Below the pieces are notes generated by a model. That model saw nothing but the letters and a program-made list of their open reading frames with translations, searched no databases and had not been told where the DNA came from. A DNA stretch of 64,000 nucleotides from Brachybacterium phenoliresistens. Its GTDB lineage: Bacteria; Actinomycetota; Actinomycetes; Actinomycetales; Dermabacteraceae. The stretch spans positions 111,534 through 175,533 of the forward strand of contig NZ_KK069999.1 of assembly GCF_000576425.1 (NCBI RefSeq), given 5' to 3'. Shown here piece by piece: positions 16,159 through 24,288 of this stretch (positions are counted from its first letter, which is position 1; each line of letters begins with the position of its first letter). The position numbers and the translations under genes are program-made.

Positions 16159-17163
16159 TCAGACGCCGGCGGCGGCTGCGGCGGCGAGGAGGGTGCGGGC
16201 GCCGCGCTCGATGCCCTCGATGCGGCCGAAGGCGGCGTCCTCGTGCTCGATGTTCACGTGCAGGTCCGGGTCCACCGCGGCGAGCGCCGCGAGGAATCGG
16301 GCCCAGTAGTCCACGTCGTGCCCCTCGCCGAGGGCGACGAAGCGCCAGGCCGGGTCTGCCGGCCAGCTCGCGCAGAAATGGCCGATGCCGGTGGGCACGC
16401 GGGCGGCCGGGTCCTCGGGGACGGGCCCGAAGGCGGTGTCCAGCACGCCCCGCACGGCGGCGCCCGGCAGCACGGCGGTGTCCTTGGCGTGGACGTGGCG
16501 GATGTGCCCTCCCAGGCGCTCGATGCAGGCGACCGGGTCCATCTGCTGCCAGAACAGGTGCGAGGGGTCGAGGTTCACGCCGATGTGTGTGGGCTCGACC
16601 TCCGCGAGGAAGCGCTCGAATGTCAGCGGGGAGAAGACGAGGTTGCGCGGGTGCATCTCGAGGCACACCTGCACGTCCCGCGCGCGGGCGAGGGCGTCGA
16701 TCTCCTTCCAGAAGGGCACGGCGACCGACCACTGGTACGCGAGGACCTCGAGATCGATCCCGTTCCACGGGTTCACGACCCACGAGGGGTACCGCGCCCC
16801 GGGGTCCGAGCCGGGGGTGCCGGACATGGCGACCACCTCGCGCACGCCCAGCAGGCCGGCGAGCTCGATGGTGCGGCGCAGGGACTCGGCGTGGCCGAGG
16901 CCCTCGGTGGGCAGCGCGGACAGCGGGTTGCCGGAGGCGGTGAGCCCGGTCAGCTCCATCCCGCGGTCGGCGAAGATCCGCAGGTAGTCGCGGCGGGCGC
17001 GGTCGCTGGTGAGCAGCAGGTCCACGGGGGCGTGCGGCGAGGGGATGAAGCCGCCGGTGTTGACCTCCGCGCCGGTCAGGCCGACTCCGGCGAGGACGTC
17101 GAGGGCCTCCTCGAGCGTGCGGTCCTGCAGGCAGGCGGTGTAGGCGCCGTAGGTGAGGGACAT
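16159..17163 (-). CDS. Sugar phosphate isomerase/epimerase (TIM barrel)
   Basis: A 334-residue AP_endonuc_2-type TIM barrel, paralog of the 10682-11647 protein. Landmarks: YGAYTACLQDRTLEEALDVL, VVAMSGTPGSDPGARYPSW, VQVCLEMHPRNLVFS, IGVNLDPSHLFWQQ, IRHVHAKDTAV and HVNIEHED. These provide the metal-binding Glu, Asp, His and Glu. Start at 17163 is set by an AGGAGAC site 5-6 nt upstream; the ATG at 17181 lacks one. Co-transcribed with the dehydrogenase upstream, suggesting an oxidation-isomerisation pair acting on an inositol or related polyol. Confidence 0.84.
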   Translation of the reverse strand: MSLTYGAYTACLQDRTLEEALDVLAGVGLTGAEVNTGGFIPSPHAPVDLLLTSDRARRDYLRIFADRGMELTGLTASGNPLSALPTEGLGHAESLRRTIELAGLLGVREVVAMSGTPGSDPGARYPSWVVNPWNGIDLEVLAYQWSVAVPFWKEIDALARARDVQVCLEMHPRNLVFSPLTFERFLAEVEPTHIGVNLDPSHLFWQQMDPVACIERLGGHIRHVHAKDTAVLPGAAVRGVLDTAFGPVPEDPAARVPTGIGHFCASWPADPAWRFVALGEGHDVDYWARFLAALAAVDPDLHVNIEHEDAAFGRIEGIERGARTLLAAAAAAGV

Positions 17164-17190
17164 GGTGTCTCCTGGGATCAAAGGGGACTG

Positions 17191-17234
17191 GGGCCGACGG
17201 GGCGGGGGCCGATGGGGCGGGGCCGATGGGGCGG
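17191..17234. repeat. Tandem GGCCGATGGGGCGG repeat
   Basis: Two perfect 14-bp copies (17207-17220, 17221-17234) plus a diverged third copy before them, filling the gap between two genes of the same operon. Confidence 0.7.
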
Positions 17235-17239
17235 GGCGA

Positions 17240-18433
17240 TCAGGCCACGTCGATCGCGGCGCCGCCGGCGGCGGCGGAGCGGGCGACGGCGTCGAGGATG
17301 CGCATCTCGCGGTAGCCGTCGGCGAAGCTCGCGCAGGGCGGCAGGGCGCCCTCGGTGATGCCGGCGACCTGCTGGAGGAAGGCGTGGGCCTGGTAGGTGA
17401 ACTGCTCGATCTGGTTCAGGCCCACCCCGGCGAAGGCCATGGAGGAGCCGTTCGCGAAGTAGGGGAAGCCCGGGTTCGCGAGGACCTGGCGGAAGCCGCC
17501 CAGACCCGCGGGGCTGGAGGCGTCGGCCAGCTGGATCTCGCCGGCGCGGGCCAGGTCCCAGGAGGCGCTGCCGCGGGTGCCGCTGACGCCGATCTCCATC
17601 TGGTTGGGGCGGCCGAAGGCGACCCGCGAGCAGGAGAAGGTGCCGGCCGCCCCGGAGGCGAAATGGGCGGTGAAGGTGGCGACGTCGTCGTTCTCGACCG
17701 GCTCGGTCGGGTCCTCGGCGCTCGCGGTGACGCCGCGGCCGCCGGCGACGGCGGCGCCCGCCACGGGGCGCTCGGGGATCGTCGTCACGAGCACGGCGCC
17801 GGAGACGGAGGCGATGGGCCCGCCGATGAGCTCGGCGGTGTCCACCAGGTGGCTGCCGATGTCGCCCAGGGCGCCGGTGCCCATCGGCCCCTTGTACCGC
17901 CAGGCGATGGGGACCAGCGGGTCCGCCCCGTAGTCGCAGTGGTAGCGGGCGTCGAGGTGGCTGATGGTGCCGAGCGCGCCGTCGGCGACGAGCCGGGCGA
18001 GCTGCGCGACGGAGGGATTGCGGCGGAAGGTGAAGCCGGTGGCCAGGACCAGCTCGGGGTGCGCGGCCTCGACCTCGGCCATGGCGGCCGCGTCCTCGAG
18101 GGTGCCCGCCAGCGGCTTCTCGCACAGCACGTGCTTGCCGGCCTCGGCCAGGGCGACCGCGATCTCGCGGTGCAGGGCGTTGCCGACCACGATGGAGACG
18201 ACGTCGATCGTGGGGTCCTCGGCGACGGCGCGCCAGTCCCCCACGGCCTTCTCGTAGCCGTAGCGGGCGGCGGCGTCCTCCGCGAAGGGCAGGTGCGCAT
18301 CGGCGATCGCGGCCAGGCGCACGGGCGGCAGGCCCAGGTCGTAGACGGTGCCGGCCTGGCGCCAGGCGTTGGCGTGGGTGCGGCCGGCCATGCCGGCGCC
18401 GATCACGGCGACGGAGATGGGGGATGCGGTCAT
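17240..18433 (-). CDS. Gfo/Idh/MocA oxidoreductase
   Basis: A 397-residue NAD(P)-dependent dehydrogenase, longer than typical IolG. Rossmann VAVIGAGMAGRTHANAW (about 8-24), DVVSIVVGNALHREIA, catalytic VLCEKPLAGTLEDA, GFTFRRNPSV, and the GALGDIGSHLVDTAELIGG segment with Asp/His. It includes an inserted variable loop around residues 225-255. It heads the minus-strand unit divergent from iolD and shares that 487-bp control region. Substrate is probably another cyclitol or sugar acid; C. glutamicum OxiA/OxiB-type proteins are the nearest idea. Confidence 0.84.
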   Translation of the reverse strand: MTASPISVAVIGAGMAGRTHANAWRQAGTVYDLGLPPVRLAAIADAHLPFAEDAAARYGYEKAVGDWRAVAEDPTIDVVSIVVGNALHREIAVALAEAGKHVLCEKPLAGTLEDAAAMAEVEAAHPELVLATGFTFRRNPSVAQLARLVADGALGTISHLDARYHCDYGADPLVPIAWRYKGPMGTGALGDIGSHLVDTAELIGGPIASVSGAVLVTTIPERPVAGAAVAGGRGVTASAEDPTEPVENDDVATFTAHFASGAAGTFSCSRVAFGRPNQMEIGVSGTRGSASWDLARAGEIQLADASSPAGLGGFRQVLANPGFPYFANGSSMAFAGVGLNQIEQFTYQAHAFLQQVAGITEGALPPCASFADGYREMRILDAVARSAAAGGAAIDVA

Positions 18434-18673
18434 GAGGGGCGTCCTCTCGGTGCGGAACGGCGATGTGCGGACGGAGCGGGCGGCCCCGGATCGGGGCCCT
18501 GTCGGGGCGGAGGGTCGGCCGGATCGGCCGGAGGGTCGGCCGGCCGGAGGTCAGGACCGGCCGGAGGGGAGGACCTGCCGGAGGGCCGGACAGGACGATC
18601 CGGGATGGGGCGAGGCGAGGGCGGGGCCGCTCCGGACGGGAGGGAGCCGGGGTCACCGCCGCGGGCCTGAGGC

Positions 18674-18694
18674 GACAATGCCTTCCCAATTGTC
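18674..18694. promoter_or_regulatory. Inverted repeat GACAAT-N9-ATTGTC
   Basis: Perfect 6-bp arms carrying the same GACAA/TTGTC half-site words as the GntR-type operators but spaced 9 bp apart. Located in the iolD/idh divergent region. Confidence 0.4.
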
Positions 18695-18753
18695 CGGTCA
18701 TGCGGGCCCCGGATGCCTCCAGAAGCCTGCCTGGCGGGCTCTGTCGAGGACGT

Positions 18754-18765
18754 TAGCACGTGCTA
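18754..18765. promoter_or_regulatory. Perfect palindrome TAGCACGTGCTA, LacI-type operator candidate
   Basis: Twelve-bp palindrome with a central CG, the usual geometry of LacI-family operators. Its regulator is not evident in the inositol island. Confidence 0.45.
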
Positions 18766-18808
18766 TCGCCGCGATGGAAGGGTCCGCAGGCACATCATCG
18801 GAGATTTC

Positions 18809-18820
18809 TTGTCCAGACAA
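18809..18820. promoter_or_regulatory. Predicted GntR/HutC operator in front of iolD
   Basis: TTGTCCAGACAA, arms TTGTC/GACAA around CA. It is the most symmetric member of the three-site set and ends 4 bp before the -35 hexamer. Confidence 0.6.
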
Positions 18821-18824
18821 AGTG

Positions 18825-18854
18825 TTGACAAGTGGGGGCGGCGCTCGGCATGCT
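18825..18854 (+). promoter_or_regulatory. Probable iolD promoter
   Basis: TTGACA at 18825-18830, 18-bp spacer, CATGCT at 18849-18854. The -35 is consensus; the -10 is weak. Confidence 0.5.
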
Positions 18855-18920
18855 GGGATCCGACGCACTCACCGCCGAGGCGACCTCGCTCTCGGCGCCG
18901 ACCCACTCCCGGAGGCAGCA

Positions 18921-20867
18921 TTGAGCGAGCACAGCGGCTCCAGCGGGCGCACCGGCACGGATGCCCCTCGCACCGTCCGACTCACCGTCGGCCAGGCCCT
19001 CGTCCGGTTCCTCGGCGCACAGTACAGCGAGCGCGATGGCCAGCGCCATCGGCTGATCGCGGGCACCTTCGGCATCTTCGGCCACGGCAACGTGGCCGGC
19101 CTCGGCCAGGCCCTGCTGCAGAACCAGCTCGAGCCCGCCGCCGGGGACGGCGGCGACGACGAGGCGCACATGCCCTACTACCAGGCGCGCAACGAGCAGA
19201 ACATGGTGCACACGGCCGTCGCCTACGCCCGGACCCGCAACCGCCTGCAGACGATGACCTGCACCGCCTCCATCGGCCCCGGCTCGACCAACATGGTCAC
19301 CGGAGCGGCGCTCGCGACCATCGACCGCATCCCCGTCCTCATCCTGCCCAGCGACGTCTTCGCCAACCGCGCGGTGGACCCGGTCCTCCAGCAGCTCGAG
19401 GACGAGCGCGCCATGGACGTCACCGTCAACGACGCCTTCCGCCCCGTCTCGCGCTACTTCGACCGCATCTGGCGGCCCGAGCAGCTGATCCCCAGCGCCC
19501 TGGCGGCGATGCGGGTCCTCACCGACCCCGCCGAGACCGGCGCCGTCACCCTGTGCCTGCCCCAGGACGTGCAGGCCGAGGCCCACGACTGGCCGCTCGA
19601 GTTCTTCCGCGAGCGCACCTGGCACGTGGGCCGGCCCATCCCCGAGCCCGCCGCCCTCGAGCGGGCGGTCGAGGTCATCCGCTCCGCACGGCGCCCCGTC
19701 GTCATCGCCGGCGGCGGCGTCATCTACTCCGAGGCGAGCGCGGCCCTGCAGGCCTTCGCCGAGGCCACGGGGATCCCCGTGCTGGACACCCAGGCCGGCA
19801 AGGGCGCCCTGCGCGACGACCACGAGCTGTGCATCGGCGGCGTGGGCGCGACCGGCAACGACGCCGCCAACGAGCTGGCCGCGACGGCCGACGTGGTGAT
19901 CGGCGTCGGCACCCGCTACACGGACTTCACCACCGCCTCGCACACCGCCTTCCGCGAGCCCGACGTCCGCTTCGTGAACCTCAACGTGAAGTCCTTCGAC
20001 GCCGCCAAGCACTCCGCGCAGATGCTGGTGGCCGATGCCCGCGCCGGCCTCGAGGCCCTCACCGGGGCGCTCGCGGGCTGGCAGGCCCCCGCGCAGCAGC
20101 GCGAGCGGGCCGCGGCGCTGCGCGCGGACTGGGACGCGCTGGTCGCCCCCTGCTTCGCCCCGCACGACCAGGAGCTGCCCGCGCAGACGGAGATCTTCGG
20201 CGCCCTGAACGAGATGATGGGTGATGAGGACATCGTCATCAACGCCGCCGGCTCCATGCCCGGGGACCTGCAGGCCCTGTGGCGCGCGAAGTCCCCGCTG
20301 CAGTACCACCTCGAGTACGGCTACTCGTGCATGGGCTACGAGCTGCCCGCCTCCCTCGGCGCGAAGATGGCCGCCCCGGACAGCGAGGTCGTCGCCATCA
20401 TCGGCGACGGCACCTTCCAGATGGCCCCGCAGGAGATCGCGACCATCGTCGCCGAGGACGTCAAGGTCATCCTCGTGATCCTCCAGAACCACGGCTGGTC
20501 CTCCATCGGCGCCCTCTCGGAGTCCCACGGCTCGCAGCGCTTCGGCACGAAGTACCGGATGCGCTCGAAGGAGTCCGGCCAGCTCGACGGCCCCAAGCTG
20601 CCGATGGACATCGCCGCGAACATCCGCAGCTACGGCATCGAGGTGCAGGAGGTCTCCTCCACCGAGGACTTCCGCGGCGCCTACCGCCGGGCGGAGGCCT
20701 CCGCGCAGGCCACCGCGATCGTCGTGAACACGAACCTCTACGGCCCGAACCCGCCCGGCACCGGCTGGTGGGACGTGCCCGTCTCCCAGGTCTCGCGCCT
20801 GGAGTCCACGCAGCAGGCCTCCGCGGTGTACGAGGCCGCCAAGGCCCCGCAGCGCCACTACCTCTGA
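18921..20867 (+). CDS. iolD: 3D-(3,5/4)-trihydroxycyclohexane-1,2-dione hydrolase
   Basis: Thiamine-diphosphate-dependent ring-opening enzyme yielding 5-deoxy-D-glucuronate. The TTG start at 18921 is chosen because GGAGG lies 5 nt upstream and the frame gives 648 residues, the normal IolD length. The acetolactate-synthase-like fold is visible: pyrimidine-binding domain (GTFGIFGHGNVAGLGQAL, YQARNEQNMVH, TCTASIGPGSTNMVTGAA), central domain (RRPVVIAGGGVIYSEA), and the pyrophosphate domain with GDGTFQMAPQEIATI...VILQNHG, the GDG-Nx25-N ThDP/Mg motif. First gene of the plus-strand operon; iolA follows 32 bp later. Confidence 0.95.
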   Translation: MSEHSGSSGRTGTDAPRTVRLTVGQALVRFLGAQYSERDGQRHRLIAGTFGIFGHGNVAGLGQALLQNQLEPAAGDGGDDEAHMPYYQARNEQNMVHTAVAYARTRNRLQTMTCTASIGPGSTNMVTGAALATIDRIPVLILPSDVFANRAVDPVLQQLEDERAMDVTVNDAFRPVSRYFDRIWRPEQLIPSALAAMRVLTDPAETGAVTLCLPQDVQAEAHDWPLEFFRERTWHVGRPIPEPAALERAVEVIRSARRPVVIAGGGVIYSEASAALQAFAEATGIPVLDTQAGKGALRDDHELCIGGVGATGNDAANELAATADVVIGVGTRYTDFTTASHTAFREPDVRFVNLNVKSFDAAKHSAQMLVADARAGLEALTGALAGWQAPAQQRERAAALRADWDALVAPCFAPHDQELPAQTEIFGALNEMMGDEDIVINAAGSMPGDLQALWRAKSPLQYHLEYGYSCMGYELPASLGAKMAAPDSEVVAIIGDGTFQMAPQEIATIVAEDVKVILVILQNHGWSSIGALSESHGSQRFGTKYRMRSKESGQLDGPKLPMDIAANIRSYGIEVQEVSSTEDFRGAYRRAEASAQATAIVVNTNLYGPNPPGTGWWDVPVSQVSRLESTQQASAVYEAAKAPQRHYL

Positions 20868-20899
20868 GCTCACCCGACCGCCCCGACCAAGGAGCACCC

Positions 20900-22393
20900 A
20901 TGTACGACGTCACGCACTGGATCGCCGGACGCCCCGAGGAGGGCACCGGCGCCACCCAGCCGATCCTGGACCCCGCCACCGGCGACCAGGTCGGCACCCT
21001 GCACCTGGGCGACGCCGCCACCGTCGACCGGGCCGTCGAGATCGGCCGCGCCGCCCAGCGCGACTGGGCGCAGGTCTCGCTGTCCAAGCGCACCCAGATC
21101 CTCTACCGCATGCGCCAGCTCATGCTGGAGAACGTCGAGGAGATCGCCCGGGCGATCACCCGCGAGCACGGCAAGACCATCGGCGACGCCAAGGGCGAGA
21201 TCGCCCGCGGCCTGGAGACCCTCGAGTTCGCCACCTCCATCACTCAGGACCTCAAGGGCGGCTTCTCCGAGAACGTCTCCACCGGGGTCGATGCGCACAC
21301 CATGCGCCAGCCGCTCGGCGTGGTCGCCGGCATCACCCCGTTCAACTTCCCCGCCATGGTGCCCTTCTGGATGCATCCTGTCGCGATCGCGACCGGCAAC
21401 GCCTTCATCCTCAAGCCCTCCGAGCGCGACCCCTCCGCCTCGAACATCGTCGCCCGCCTCTACCAGGAGGCCGGCCTGCCCGACGGCGTCTTCCAGGTGG
21501 TCCACGGCGGCAAGGAGACCGTCGACGCCCTGTGCGAGCACCCCGGCATCTCCGCCGTGTCCTTCGTGGGCTCGACCCCGATCGCGCAGCACGTGCACCG
21601 GGTGGCATCGGCCGCGGGCAAGCGGGTCCAGGCCCTCGGCGGCGCCAACAACCATGCCGTGGTCATGCCGGATGCGAACATCGAGTTCGCCGCCGGCCAG
21701 ATCGCCTCGGGCGCCTTCGGCTCCGCCGGCGAGCGCTGCATGGCCGTGCCGGTCGCCGTGACCGTCGGCGATGCCCACGAGCCCTTCCTCGCCGCCATCC
21801 GCGCCGAGGCGGAGAAGATCGTCGTCGGCCCGGGCGAGGACCCGAGCACCGACATGCCCCCGGTGATCACGAAGGACGCCCGCGACCGGGTGATCCGGAT
21901 GACCGACGAGGCCGAGCAGGCCGGCGGCACCATCGTCGTCGACGGGCGGGGCCTGGTGGTGGAGGGCCACGAGAACGGCAACTTCGTGGGCCCGACGGTC
22001 ATCACCGACCTCGACCGCGGCCACAGCACCTACACCGACGAGGTGTTCGGCCCGCTGCTGGTGGTCATGCACGTGAACAACTTCGACGAGGCCCTCGAGC
22101 TGGTCAACTCCTCCCCCTTCGGCAACGGCACCGCGATCTTCACGGCCTCGGGCCACTACGCGCGCCGCTACCAGGAGGAGGTCCAGGTGGGCATGATCGG
22201 CATCAACGTGCCGATCCCGACGCCGGTGGGCTACTACTCCTTCGGCGGCTGGAAGGACTCGCTGTTCGGCGAGCACCACGCCCACGGCCCGGAGGCGGTC
22301 TCCTTCTACACCCGCCAGAAGGCGATCACCACCCGCTGGCCCCATCAGGACGAGCACCTCGAGTCCTCGATGAGCTTCCCCACCCACGACTGA
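20900..22393 (+). CDS. iolA: CoA-acylating methylmalonate/malonate-semialdehyde dehydrogenase
   Basis: Final enzyme of the pathway: malonate semialdehyde plus CoA and NAD to acetyl-CoA and CO2 (also methylmalonate semialdehyde to propionyl-CoA). The 497-residue MmsA-type aldehyde dehydrogenase shows ITPFNFPAMVPFWMHPVAIATGNAFILKPSERDP (NAD-binding), VSFVGSTPIAQHV, ALGGANNHAVVMPDA, and the catalytic Cys280 in GSAGERCMA. The CoA-acylating group's ALGGxxNH replaces the usual general-base Glu motif. Preceded by an AAGGAG site 6-7 nt before ATG 20900. Confidence 0.95.
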   Translation: MYDVTHWIAGRPEEGTGATQPILDPATGDQVGTLHLGDAATVDRAVEIGRAAQRDWAQVSLSKRTQILYRMRQLMLENVEEIARAITREHGKTIGDAKGEIARGLETLEFATSITQDLKGGFSENVSTGVDAHTMRQPLGVVAGITPFNFPAMVPFWMHPVAIATGNAFILKPSERDPSASNIVARLYQEAGLPDGVFQVVHGGKETVDALCEHPGISAVSFVGSTPIAQHVHRVASAAGKRVQALGGANNHAVVMPDANIEFAAGQIASGAFGSAGERCMAVPVAVTVGDAHEPFLAAIRAEAEKIVVGPGEDPSTDMPPVITKDARDRVIRMTDEAEQAGGTIVVDGRGLVVEGHENGNFVGPTVITDLDRGHSTYTDEVFGPLLVVMHVNNFDEALELVNSSPFGNGTAIFTASGHYARRYQEEVQVGMIGINVPIPTPVGYYSFGGWKDSLFGEHHAHGPEAVSFYTRQKAITTRWPHQDEHLESSMSFPTHD

Positions 22394-22434
22394 CCCGGCC
22401 GGCACACCCGCCCCTCTCGAAAGGCCTTCCCGCC

Positions 22435-23385
22435 GTGACCGCACAGACCCCCGCCTCCGCCGACCTCTCGCGCAACCCCGAGGCGCCGTTCGACAAGCTC
22501 ACCATCGGCGTGTGCCCCGACCAGTGGGGCGTGTGGTTCCCCGAGGACGAGAAGCAGATCCCCTGGCGCACCGCCCTGGCGGAGATGGCCCAGGCCGGGT
22601 TCTCCGTGATGGAGACCGGGCCGTGGGGCTACTTCCCCAAGGATGCGAAGGAGCTGCGCTCCGTCATGGACGAGCACGGCTTCCGCGTCGTCGCCGGCAC
22701 CGGCTGGGGCATCCTGCACAAGGAGGAGGCCTGGGCCGAGACCGAGCGCACCTTCCGCGCGATCGCGGAGACGCACGCGGCCGTCGGCGCGGAGTACATG
22801 GTGCACCTGCCGCCGATGTACCGCGACGAGAAGACCTGGCAGTTCACCGACGACCGCGAGCTGACCGGCGAGGCGTGGCGGCGCTACGTCGAGAACGCCA
22901 ACGAGCTGGGGCGGATCATGAAGGAGGACTACGGGCTGACGATGGTGCTGCACCCGCACGGCGACAGCCACATCGAGACCCCGGAGGAGATCGCCCGCGT
23001 CTTCGCGGCGACCGATCCGGAGCTCGTGTCGTTCTGCCTGGACACGGGGCACATCGTCTACGGCGGCGGCGATCCGATCTCGATGATCGACGAGTACCCC
23101 GAGCGGATCGGCTACGTGCACATCAAGGCCTTCGACCCGGACATCACCCGGGAGGCCCACGAGAAGGACTGGCCCTTCGGGGAGGCCGTCGCCAAGGGCG
23201 CCTCGGTGCGCCCGCCGGCGGGGCTGCCGGACATGCGCGACCTCGTCGCCAGGCTCGCGGCGATGGACAAGGAGCTGTACGTCATCTGCGAGCAGGACCT
23301 GTACCCGTGCGACCCGGGCCTGCCCCTGCCCAACGCGATCGCCACCCGCGAGTTCCTGGCCGACTGCGGCCTGGGCGTGCGATGA
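22435..23385 (+). CDS. iolE: myo-Inosose-2 dehydratase
   Basis: A 316-residue TIM barrel of the AP_endonuc_2 fold that removes water from scyllo-inosose. Landmarks: LTIGVCPDQWGVWFPEDEKQIPW, AGFSVMETGPWGYFP, MVLHPHGDSHIETPEEIARV, SFCLDTGHIVYGGGDPISM, IGYVHIKAFDPD and ELYVICEQDLYP. The DTGH-YGGGDP strand and HPHxDxHIE segment are IolE-like. GTG start at 22435 with GAAAGG upstream. Located between iolA and the IolH-like gene as in corynebacterial iol clusters. Confidence 0.9.
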   Translation: MTAQTPASADLSRNPEAPFDKLTIGVCPDQWGVWFPEDEKQIPWRTALAEMAQAGFSVMETGPWGYFPKDAKELRSVMDEHGFRVVAGTGWGILHKEEAWAETERTFRAIAETHAAVGAEYMVHLPPMYRDEKTWQFTDDRELTGEAWRRYVENANELGRIMKEDYGLTMVLHPHGDSHIETPEEIARVFAATDPELVSFCLDTGHIVYGGGDPISMIDEYPERIGYVHIKAFDPDITREAHEKDWPFGEAVAKGASVRPPAGLPDMRDLVARLAAMDKELYVICEQDLYPCDPGLPLPNAIATREFLADCGLGVR

Positions 23386-23413
23386 CCGGCCCCGGCCCGA
23401 AGGAGACCCCGTC

Positions 23414-24283
23414 ATGGTGAAGGTCCTGCTGGATCCGAGCATGTACCACCCGCACCTCAGCGTCGCCGGCGAGCTGCACAAGGCGGCCGAGCTCGGCTAC
23501 CGCTACCTGGAGCTGTCCCCGCGCGCCGACTTCCACGAGTGGCACCACTACCCCAAGGTCGACCGCCACCAGATCGCCGAGGTCACGGCCGCCATGGCCG
23601 CGACCGGCGTGAAGATCTGGTCATTCAACCCGGTCTTCGACTGGGCGAACCCGGACGAGCAGGAGCGCCAGGCGCAGGTGCGCAACTGGCGGCGCCTGCT
23701 GCAGATCGCCGACGCCCTCGAGGTGCCGCTGATCGCCACCGAGTTCTCCGGCGACCCGAACCGGCCCCGCCAGAGCGAGGCGCAGTTCTACCGCTCGATC
23801 GAGGAGCTCATCCCCGATTTCGAGAAGTACGGGCTGGAGTGCACCATCGAGGCGCACCCCTACGACTTCGTCGAGGACAACGACCGGGCCGTGCAGATCG
23901 TGCGCGGGGTGGACCGCGACTGGCTGAACTACGAGTTCTGCTTCCCGCACGCCTTCCACCTGGGCCGCGGCGCCCGCGACGTGGGCGAGATGATGGACTA
24001 CGCCGGCGAGCGCCTGCGCCACCTGCACGTGGCCGATGTCTTCGACCACACCGCCAACGTCGGCAACCGCTACATCGTCAACCCGCCCGGGGTCGATGCG
24101 CGCGTGCACCAGCACAACGAGATCGGCAACGGCGAGATCGACTGGGACCGCGCCTTCAGCTACCTGCGCGATCGCGGCTACGACGGCACTGTGTCGGTGT
24201 GCGTGTTCGGCTGGGAGGAGGACGCCGACGCCATCCTTCGCCGGATGCGCGAGCGGATCCTCGCCGAGCTCGGCGGGGAGTGA
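23414..24283 (+). CDS. iolH: IolH-like sugar phosphate isomerase/epimerase
   Basis: A 289-residue TIM barrel matching the IolH-type proteins of iol operons. Motifs: VLLDPSMYHPHLSVAGELHKAAELGYRYLELSPRADF, LIATEFSGDPNRP, CTIEAHPYDFVEDN, YEFCFPHAFHLG, RHLHVADVFDHTANVGNRYIVNPPG and TVSVCVFGWEEDA. IolH's exact reaction is not settled; it is commonly thought to act beside IolE on inososes. GGAG-type ribosome binding site precedes the ATG; 28-bp gap after iolE. Confidence 0.85.
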   Translation: MVKVLLDPSMYHPHLSVAGELHKAAELGYRYLELSPRADFHEWHHYPKVDRHQIAEVTAAMAATGVKIWSFNPVFDWANPDEQERQAQVRNWRRLLQIADALEVPLIATEFSGDPNRPRQSEAQFYRSIEELIPDFEKYGLECTIEAHPYDFVEDNDRAVQIVRGVDRDWLNYEFCFPHAFHLGRGARDVGEMMDYAGERLRHLHVADVFDHTANVGNRYIVNPPGVDARVHQHNEIGNGEIDWDRAFSYLRDRGYDGTVSVCVFGWEEDADAILRRMRERILAELGGE

Positions 24284-24288
24284 GCCCG

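Larger units (their letters stand above)
18434..18920. other. Divergent control region between the idh and iolD units
   Basis: 487 bp without a gene. From left: a GGCCCCG-GAT-CGGGGCC hairpin near 18482-18498; a GC-rich block at about 18505-18595 with repeated GGCCGGAGG-like words; an inverted repeat at 18674-18694; a perfect 12-bp palindrome at 18754-18765; the TTGTCC-type operator at 18809; and a promoter at 18825-18854. Several distinct palindromes suggest more than one regulator acts here. Confidence 0.7.

Noticed and set aside
17240..18433. Frameshift suggested by the long inserted loop in this dehydrogenase
   Set aside because: The frame is continuous and flanking motifs are in register, so it is an insertion rather than a defect.
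18795..20897. 700-codon minus-strand frame opposite iolD
   Set aside because: Shadow of iolD, which has intact ThDP motifs.
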